Below, piece by piece: positions 1 through 4,406 of a stretch of DNA of 9,967 nucleotides (position 1 is its first letter; each line of letters opens with the position of its first letter). Below the pieces are notes generated by a model, which was not told the DNA's origin, did not search any database, and worked only from the letters and a program-made list of their open reading frames with translations. Source of the DNA: JACCQS01 sp050999295 (GTDB lineage: Bacteria > Actinomycetota > Actinomycetes > Mycobacteriales > Geodermatophilaceae); the NCBI GenBank assembly GCA_050999295.1, contig JBPCPI010000211.1:1-9967 (forward strand). The letters are read 5' to 3'. A program made the translations under genes and the position numbers.

Positions 1-37
1 CGGACTGGGTACCGCTGTGGCGCTGAGCGCCAGCCGA

Positions 38-43
38 TAGGGT
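38..43 (+). promoter_or_regulatory. Candidate -10 element of the tRNA-Val promoter
   Basis: TAGGGT fits the actinobacterial TANNNT -10 pattern and lies 11 bases before the first base of the mature tRNA, so a transcript would begin a few bases upstream of the 5' end that RNase P creates. At a 17-base spacer the -35 position (15–20) reads CTGTGG, a weak match to TTGACA. The call therefore rests on the -10 and its position. Confidence 0.35.
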
Positions 44-54
44 TGGCCGGTCTC

Positions 55-126
55 GGGCGCTTGGCTCAGCGGTAGAGCGCTTCGTTCACACCGAAGAGGT
101 CACTGGTTCGATCCCAGTAGCGCCCA
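55..126 (+). tRNA. tRNA-Val (anticodon CAC)
   Basis: The 72 bases fold into a complete cloverleaf. The acceptor stem GGGCGCT (55–61) pairs with AGCGCCC (119–125), with discriminator A126. The D stem GCTC (64–67) pairs with GAGC (75–78). The anticodon stem CTTCG (80–84) pairs with CGAAG (92–96) around the loop TTCACAC, which places anticodon CAC at 87–89. The T stem ACTGG (102–106) pairs with CCAGT (114–118) around TTCGATC. All stems are perfect Watson–Crick. Anticodon CAC reads the valine codon GUG, which is abundant in GC-rich genomes. The 3' CCA is not encoded (the bases after the discriminator are CAG) and must be added enzymatically. Confidence 0.97.
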
Positions 127-229
127 CAGGCAAAGCACGGCGCTGGTGACCCGGTCGAAGGGCGACGGCGGCATCGACGCCTGAGTCCGGGAGAGCGGCA
201 ACCTGTAGCGCGCACCGGACGCGCCCACG

Positions 230-235
230 TACCGT
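230..235 (+). promoter_or_regulatory. Candidate -10 element for a leaderless MOSC-protein mRNA
   Basis: TACCGT (TANNNT type) ends exactly seven bases before the ATG at 243, which places the predicted transcription start at or next to the start codon. No Shine–Dalgarno sequence precedes this ATG, as expected for a leaderless message. No convincing -35 is seen, so the call rests on the -10 and spacing. Confidence 0.35.
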
Positions 236-242
236 CATCGGC

Positions 243-857
243 ATGAGCGAGTCCGCTGTCCTGGGCACGGTGAGTGCGGTCTGGGTCTACCCGGTGAAAT
301 CCCTTGCCGGTACCTCGGTCGACTCCGCCCAGGTGAGCCCCACCGGACTGGAAGGCGACCGGACCCACTCCGTCGTAGACGCCTCCTCCGGTGAGCGGAT
401 TACCGCCAAGGAGGAACCTCGCCTGCGAGACCTCACCGCAGCGCCCGGCCAAGCCCAGCCGGTGATCCGCGTGCCCGACGCGGAGGTGGGCGAACAGGTG
501 CCGGCCGCCGCGCTGTCCGGTTGGCTGGATCGCCCGGTCGACCTCGCCGCCACCGACGCCAACGGGGGTCACGCGGTCGACGCGTTTCCCGTCCACCTGG
601 TCTCCGAGGGTGCCATGCGCACCGCCGACCCGTCCGCGGGGCCCGAGGCTTGCGATGTGAACGACCCCCGCGCCAATCTCGTCCTGAGACTGGACGCCGA
701 AGGTGACGCCGAGCGTGGCTGGCTGGGCCAGCGGATCCAGGTGGGGGACGCGATCCTGTCGATCACCCGAACGCCCAAGCACTGCCTCGGTGTCTACGCC
801 GAGGTGGTGACGCCCGGTCGGGTCGCAGCGGGGGACACCGTCCGCCGTGTGGACTAA
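243..857 (+). CDS. MOSC domain-containing protein
   Basis: The 204-residue soluble protein has the layout of stand-alone MOSC proteins related to the C-terminus of molybdenum cofactor sulfurase and to YcbX/mARC. The N-terminal beta-barrel part contains YPVKS (16–20) and GLEGDR (35–40). The MOSC core contains DPRANLVLR (about 141–149), a GW..QRIQVGDAIL stretch, and TPKHC with Cys181, followed by GVYAEVVTPGRVAAGD near the end. In this superfamily a conserved Cys in the MOSC core can bind the molybdenum cofactor or sulfur, and Cys181 is the obvious candidate. MOSC proteins act in cofactor sulfuration or as Moco-dependent reductases of N-hydroxylated compounds; the substrate here cannot be told. 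No molybdopterin genes are nearby. The ATG at 243 is chosen because it starts at the barrel motif and sits seven bases after a -10-like element. The stop lies inside a tandem duplication (840–891). Confidence 0.85.
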   Translation: MSESAVLGTVSAVWVYPVKSLAGTSVDSAQVSPTGLEGDRTHSVVDASSGERITAKEEPRLRDLTAAPGQAQPVIRVPDAEVGEQVPAAALSGWLDRPVDLAATDANGGHAVDAFPVHLVSEGAMRTADPSAGPEACDVNDPRANLVLRLDAEGDAERGWLGQRIQVGDAILSITRTPKHCLGVYAEVVTPGRVAAGDTVRRVD

Positions 858-891
858 GTAATACGGTCCGCCTCGTGGACTGAGAACTCCG
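840..891 (+). repeat. 26-bp imperfect tandem duplication across the MOSC stop codon
   Basis: Two abutting units, 840–865 and 866–891, agree at 20 of 26 positions, and at 16 of the first 19. The first unit contains the last codons of the MOSC gene and its TAA stop (V-R-R-V-D-stop). The second, outside the gene, still reads V-R-L-V-D-stop with TGA when framed from 866. Each unit also carries GTCC…GGAC, a short inverted repeat. The unit length is not a multiple of three, so the second copy is not a readthrough extension of the protein. Confidence 0.7.
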
Positions 892-916
892 GCAGCCCGG
901 CGCAGGCCCCCGCCGT

Positions 917-922
917 TATCCT
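917..922 (+). promoter_or_regulatory. Candidate -10 element for thrS
   Basis: TATCCT matches TANNNT and would give a leader of roughly 50 bases before the thrS GTG at 978, containing the stem-loop at 932–949 and the ribosome binding site. No good -35 hexamer is seen 16–19 bases upstream, so this is tentative. Confidence 0.35.
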
Positions 923-931
923 CGCTCCATC

Positions 932-949
932 GCCGCGCTTCGACGCGGC
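932..949 (+). other. Stem-loop in the thrS leader
   Basis: GCCGCG (932–937) and CGCGGC (944–949) form a perfect six-base-pair stem with the loop CTTCGA. It ends 14 bases before the thrS Shine–Dalgarno sequence and is not followed by a T run, so it is not an intrinsic terminator. It could influence translation initiation or mRNA stability; no T-box elements are present. Confidence 0.35.
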
Positions 950-963
950 ATCCATCCACACCC

Positions 964-970
964 GAAGGAG
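964..970 (+). promoter_or_regulatory. Ribosome binding site fixing the thrS GTG start
   Basis: GAAGGAG lies seven bases upstream of GTG 978. This is ideal Shine–Dalgarno spacing and decides the start codon, because no ATG lies at the N-terminus of the TGS-like domain. Confidence 0.8.
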
Positions 971-977
971 TCCTGTC

Positions 978-3071
978 GTGTCTGCGCCCTCGCCGTCCAC
1001 CGTCGCGTCCCCCGTCCTGGTGGCCGCCGGTACGACGGCCGCGGACGCGCTCGAGGCGGCGGGAGTGGTCCTCAGCGGTCCGGACGCAGTGATCGTCGTA
1101 CGCGATGCCGACGGTGGTCTGCATGACCTCGATTGGACTCCCAGTGAGAACACCCCGGTCGAGCCGGTGCCGATGTCCAGCCCGGACGGGCGAAATGTGT
1201 TGCGGCACTCGACCGCACACGTTCTTGCCCAAGCCGTACAGGACCTCTTCCCGGAAGCGAAGTTGGGAATCGGACCACCGATCGAGAACGGCTTCTACTA
1301 CGACTTCGACGTACCGGAGCCGTTCCAACCCGAGGACATCAAGCGCATCGAGGCCAGGATGCGCGACATCGTCAAGGCGCGACAACGGTTCTCGCGACGG
1401 CTAGTCACCGACGAGGACGCTCGGAGCGAGCTGGCAGGCGAGCCGTACAAGCTCGAACTGATCGGTTTGAAGGGACCCGCCGCCGCCGAGGCCGCCGATG
1501 GAGCCTCGGTCGAGGTCGGCGGAACCGAACTGACCATCTACGACAATCTCGATGCCAACACCGGCGATCGGATCTGGAAGGACCTGTGTCGGGGTCCGCA
1601 CGTGCCGAGCACTCGGTCTATCCCGACGTTCAAGCTGATGCGCTCCGCGGCGGCGTACTGGCGCAGCAGTGAGCAGAACCGTCAGCTGCAGCGCATCTAC
1701 GGCACTGCATGGGAGAGCAGAGAGGCGCTTGACGCGCACGTCGCGATGCTGGCCGAGGCCGAACGGCGCGACCACCGCCGGATCGGTGCCGCCATGGACC
1801 TATTCAGCTTCCCCGACGAGATCGGCTCCGGGCTGGCGGTCTTCCACCCCAAGGGCGGGATCATCCGCCGCGAAATGGAGGCCTACTCACGCGCCCGACA
1901 CGAGGAGTCAGGCTATGAGTTCGTCAACACCCCGCACATCACCAAAGGCGCGCTGTTCGAGACCTCCGGGCACCTGGACTGGTATCGCGACGGGATGTTC
2001 CCGGCCATGGAGATGGAGGGGGCCGACTACTACCTCAAGCCGATGAACTGCCCGTTCCACATCCTGATCTACAGGTCACGAGGGCGCTCGTACCGCGAGT
2101 TGCCACTGCGGCTGTTCGAGTTCGGCACGGTCTACCGGTACGAGAAGTCCGGCACCGTACACGGCTTGACCAGGGTCCGTGGTCTTACCCAGGACGACGC
2201 GCACATCTTTTGCACCCCAGAGCAGCTCAGCGCAGAACTCGCCTCGCTGCTGAAATTCGTGGTCGGCCTGCTGCGCGACTTCGGACTAACCGACTTCGAG
2301 GCCGAACTCTCCACCCGCAAGGAGACCTACATCGGCACTGCCCAGGAGTGGGACCACGCCGAAGCCGCCCTGGAGAACGCACTGATCGAAGCCGGCCTTG
2401 ACTATGTAGTCGCGCCTGGCGAGGCAACCTTCTACGCGCCCAAGATCGATGTGCACGTCCGCGATGCGATCGGGCGGCGCTGGCAGATGTCCACACTTCA
2501 GGTGGATCTGCAGCTTCCGATGCGATTCGAGTTGGAGTACCAGTCCTCCGACGGCGCCCGGTCGCGCCCGTACATGATCCACCGAGCGCTATTCGGGTCC
2601 ATCGAGCGGTTCTTCGGTGTCCTGACCGAGCACTACGCCGGTGCGTTCCCGGTCTGGTTGGCTCCGGTACAGGTGGTCGGGATTCCGGTGACCGACGACC
2701 AGGTCGGCTACCTCGACGGTGTCATCGCTCAACTGCGGGCGCAGCGGATTCGGGCGGAGGTCGACTCCTCAGGCGACCGGATGCAGAAGAAGATCCGGAC
2801 CGCAAGCCAACAAAAGGTGCCCTTCGTCCTGATCGCCGGGGCCGCGGATCAGGAAGCCGGTGCGGTGTCCTTCCGATTCCGCGACGGCACGCAGCGCAAC
2901 GCCGTTCCCGTGGCCGAGGCGGTCTCGCTCATTGCGGACTTCGCGGCCAGCCGGAGCAATGCCGATCCAGTGGCACCGGTCGTCGAAGTCGAGCGGCCGG
3001 GCGAAGCAGTGCACCCCGCTGGCTGGGGTGAACCGGAATCCGCCAGTGAGCTGCTTGGCGACGGGCGTTGA
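978..3071 (+). CDS. thrS: Threonine--tRNA ligase (ThrRS)
   Basis: The cytoplasmic class II synthetase charges tRNA-Thr with threonine. The 697-residue protein shows the full ThrRS architecture. A TGS-like N-terminal region (about 10–65) is followed by the editing domain with HSTAH (His77, His81) and C-x3-H (Cys204, His208), which hydrolyses mischarged Ser-tRNA-Thr. The catalytic core carries motif 2 around YRYEKSG (386–392) and motif 3 around 530–560. Zinc ligands Cys358, His409 and His535 have spacings of 51 and 126 residues, identical to Cys334/His385/His511 of E. coli ThrRS. An anticodon-binding domain begins near 560. About 38 residues beyond it (660–697), rich in Pro, Glu and Ala, look like a disordered tail. 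The GTG start has a strong ribosome binding site. The gene is followed after one base by the HIT gene, so the two are probably cotranscribed and translationally coupled. Confidence 0.98.
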   Translation: MSAPSPSTVASPVLVAAGTTAADALEAAGVVLSGPDAVIVVRDADGGLHDLDWTPSENTPVEPVPMSSPDGRNVLRHSTAHVLAQAVQDLFPEAKLGIGPPIENGFYYDFDVPEPFQPEDIKRIEARMRDIVKARQRFSRRLVTDEDARSELAGEPYKLELIGLKGPAAAEAADGASVEVGGTELTIYDNLDANTGDRIWKDLCRGPHVPSTRSIPTFKLMRSAAAYWRSSEQNRQLQRIYGTAWESREALDAHVAMLAEAERRDHRRIGAAMDLFSFPDEIGSGLAVFHPKGGIIRREMEAYSRARHEESGYEFVNTPHITKGALFETSGHLDWYRDGMFPAMEMEGADYYLKPMNCPFHILIYRSRGRSYRELPLRLFEFGTVYRYEKSGTVHGLTRVRGLTQDDAHIFCTPEQLSAELASLLKFVVGLLRDFGLTDFEAELSTRKETYIGTAQEWDHAEAALENALIEAGLDYVVAPGEATFYAPKIDVHVRDAIGRRWQMSTLQVDLQLPMRFELEYQSSDGARSRPYMIHRALFGSIERFFGVLTEHYAGAFPVWLAPVQVVGIPVTDDQVGYLDGVIAQLRAQRIRAEVDSSGDRMQKKIRTASQQKVPFVLIAGAADQEAGAVSFRFRDGTQRNAVPVAEAVSLIADFAASRSNADPVAPVVEVERPGEAVHPAGWGEPESASELLGDGR

Positions 3072-3072
3072 G

Positions 3073-3597
3073 GTGACAGCGGAGGGGATGGCGTACGAGC
3101 CCTTCGATCGGCTGTGGACGCCGCATCGGATGGCCTACATCAAGGGCGAGGGGCGGCCCACAGGTGATGAAGACTGCCCGTTCTGCACGATCCCCACGCG
3201 GGAGGACGACGAGGCCCTGATCGTCGCCCGCGGGGAGCACGTTTACGCGGTCCTGAACCTGTTCCCGTACAACGCCGGTCACCTGATGGTCGTGCCGTAC
3301 CGGCACATCGCCGACTACACGGAGTTGGCGGCCTCCCGCGAGCTGCCGGAGTTCTCCGATTTCACTCAGCACGCTATGAGCGTCGTCCGCCGGGTGTCCG
3401 GGGCGCAGGGGTTCAACGTCGGGATGAACCAGGGTGTCGTTGCCGGAGCCGGGATCGCCGCTCACCTGCACCAGCACGTCGTACCGCGCTGGGGCGGCGA
3501 CACCAACTTCATGCCGGTCGTCGGGCTCACCCGGGTACTGCCGCAGCTGCTCAGTGAGACCCGTCAGCTACTCTCCGATTGCTGGACGAGGGACTAG
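3073..3597 (+). CDS. HIT-family protein, likely Ap4A phosphorylase (Rv2613c-type)
   Basis: The 174-residue protein carries the histidine triad H131-L-H133-Q-H135 followed by VVPRWGGD, plus NAGH (His70) and LMVVPYRH typical of this branch. A CPFC pair (Cys35, Cys38) is probably part of a structural zinc site. The wording RLWTPHRMAYI, YAVLNLFPYNAGHLMVVPYR and HVVPRWGGDTNF closely follows M. tuberculosis Rv2613c as I recall it; that protein is known as a diadenosine tetraphosphate phosphorylase. The expected role is phosphorolysis of Ap4A to ADP and ATP in the cytoplasm. The GTG at 3073, one base after the thrS stop, is chosen as a coupled start. ATG 3088 is the alternative (169 residues), but its purine-rich GGAGGGG abuts the ATG too closely for a normal ribosome binding site. 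Substrate assignment is by homology; a general nucleotide hydrolase is possible. Confidence 0.9.
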   Translation: MTAEGMAYEPFDRLWTPHRMAYIKGEGRPTGDEDCPFCTIPTREDDEALIVARGEHVYAVLNLFPYNAGHLMVVPYRHIADYTELAASRELPEFSDFTQHAMSVVRRVSGAQGFNVGMNQGVVAGAGIAAHLHQHVVPRWGGDTNFMPVVGLTRVLPQLLSETRQLLSDCWTRD

Positions 3598-3617
3598 CGC
3601 CGCTCTTACGCCAAAGC

Positions 3618-4340
3618 TCAGCTCGGCCGGCGCATCCGCCAGCCGAGGATCCCGGTCACGATGGCAAAGACCACGAGCCCCACGATCAGGAAGATCATCC
3701 AGCTGTTCGAGGAGTCCGACTCCCGGGCGGCCTCCGACGGGGTCGCCTCCGGACTTCCCGCTGCCTCCGATGTCGCCGCGGTGGACTCGGCCGTGGGGTC
3801 GGCGGTGTTGGTGGCGGTCGGCACTACGTCGGGATGGGCGATGTCGACCACCAGCCGGGAGGGCTCGGTGAGGACGAACGCCCGGAAACCGGACGCCGCA
3901 GCCGTACCCAGTCCGTAGCTGACGGTGGCCTCGAACCCGGCGCCGGCTCCGACCACCTGGACGAGACCGGTCAGATCGGCATCGATCGTGTCCTGGGGAG
4001 CCTGCGGATCGTTCGGGACGCCGGCGAGGGTGACCTGGACGAAGGCGGTGCCCTCGACCGGGACCGGATCGCCGGATCCGTCCTCGCTGACTTGGGTCAC
4101 GTAGGACACGAAGTAGGCCCCGACGTCGTCCTCAAACTCGACGACGAAGCGGTCGAATCCCTCGTTGGCTCCGACGCGGACGTCGGTGATGCTGCTGCCC
4201 TGCGGCGAAGAGATGTCCTGCACGGGGTCGGTGCCGAAGTCCGGAATAGCCTCAGCCGCGGCGGGGGAGCCGAGCAGGAACAGGGCGCAGGACACGGCCA
4301 GGCAGGCGGCCAGCCCACTGACGGCGTGCACAACTGGCAT
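3618..4340 (-). CDS. Secreted, membrane-anchored AMIN-like domain protein
   Basis: The 240-residue protein has a signal peptide (hydrophobic segment about 8–25, likely cleaved after AAA near residue 29). An extracytoplasmic beta-rich domain follows (about 48–170) with GFDRFVVEF near its start and FRAFVLTEPSRLVVDIAHP at its end, the pattern of the actinobacterial AMIN-like family. Then come a Thr/Ser/Ala/Glu/Pro-rich linker (about 171–212), one transmembrane helix (about 214–233) and a basic RMRRPS tail. The predicted form is type I, with the domain outside and anchored at its C-terminus. AMIN domains proper bind peptidoglycan and localise envelope proteins; ligand binding by this variant is inferred, not shown. 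It lies 66 bases downstream of the EF-G2 gene on the same strand and converges on the HIT gene. No Shine–Dalgarno sequence precedes the ATG, but a TANNNT element ends seven bases before it. Confidence 0.75.
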   Translation of the reverse strand: MPVVHAVSGLAACLAVSCALFLLGSPAAAEAIPDFGTDPVQDISSPQGSSITDVRVGANEGFDRFVVEFEDDVGAYFVSYVTQVSEDGSGDPVPVEGTAFVQVTLAGVPNDPQAPQDTIDADLTGLVQVVGAGAGFEATVSYGLGTAAASGFRAFVLTEPSRLVVDIAHPDVVPTATNTADPTAESTAATSEAAGSPEATPSEAARESDSSNSWMIFLIVGLVVFAIVTGILGWRMRRPS

Positions 4341-4347
4341 GCGAGGC

Positions 4348-4353
4348 AGGGTA
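4348..4353 (-). promoter_or_regulatory. Candidate -10 element for a leaderless AMIN-like mRNA
   Basis: On the minus strand TACCCT ends exactly seven bases before the ATG at 4340, the same geometry seen before the MOSC gene. A start codon without a Shine–Dalgarno sequence fits a leaderless message independent of the upstream EF-G2 gene. No good -35 is visible. Confidence 0.35.
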
Positions 4354-4406
4354 GGGCAGCACCGCGAACCACGCAGCAGACGCGCCGGGTTCAGGGCGGG
4401 GGCCGG

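Noticed and set aside
18..32. TGGCGC-TGA-GCGCCA hairpin upstream of tRNA-Val
   Set aside because: A six-base-pair stem with a three-base loop exists but has no T run after it, and it overlaps the expected -35 region. Its meaning cannot be judged without the sequence to the left.
102..135. tRNA 3' end as an integration (att) site
   Set aside because: No integrase, repeated tRNA fragment or foreign-looking segment lies downstream; the neighbours are conserved chromosomal genes.
858..977. T-box riboswitch in the thrS leader
   Set aside because: The leader is too short, and no T-box sequence, specifier loop or antiterminator is visible.
66..1385. Long minus-strand open frame (about 439 codons) opposite the tRNA, MOSC gene and thrS start
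   Set aside because: It crosses a tRNA gene, an intergenic region and two well-supported genes. Its protein is Gly/Arg/His-rich without any recognisable domain, typical of antisense frames in GC-rich DNA.
2860..3072. Upstream extension of the HIT frame to an ATG inside thrS
   Set aside because: The extra 71 residues match nothing in HIT proteins and overlap the thrS anticodon-binding domain in another frame.
3597..3633. Inverted repeat GCGCCG…CGGCGC at the convergent ends of the HIT and AMIN-like genes as a shared terminator
   Set aside because: The arms are 25 bases apart, lie partly inside the AMIN-like coding sequence, and have no T run on either strand.
4285..4290. Possible lipobox Cys18 in the AMIN-like protein signal peptide
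   Set aside because: The residues before Cys are A-V-S rather than L-A/S-G/A, and the Cys is in the middle of the hydrophobic core. Ordinary cleavage after AAA is more likely.
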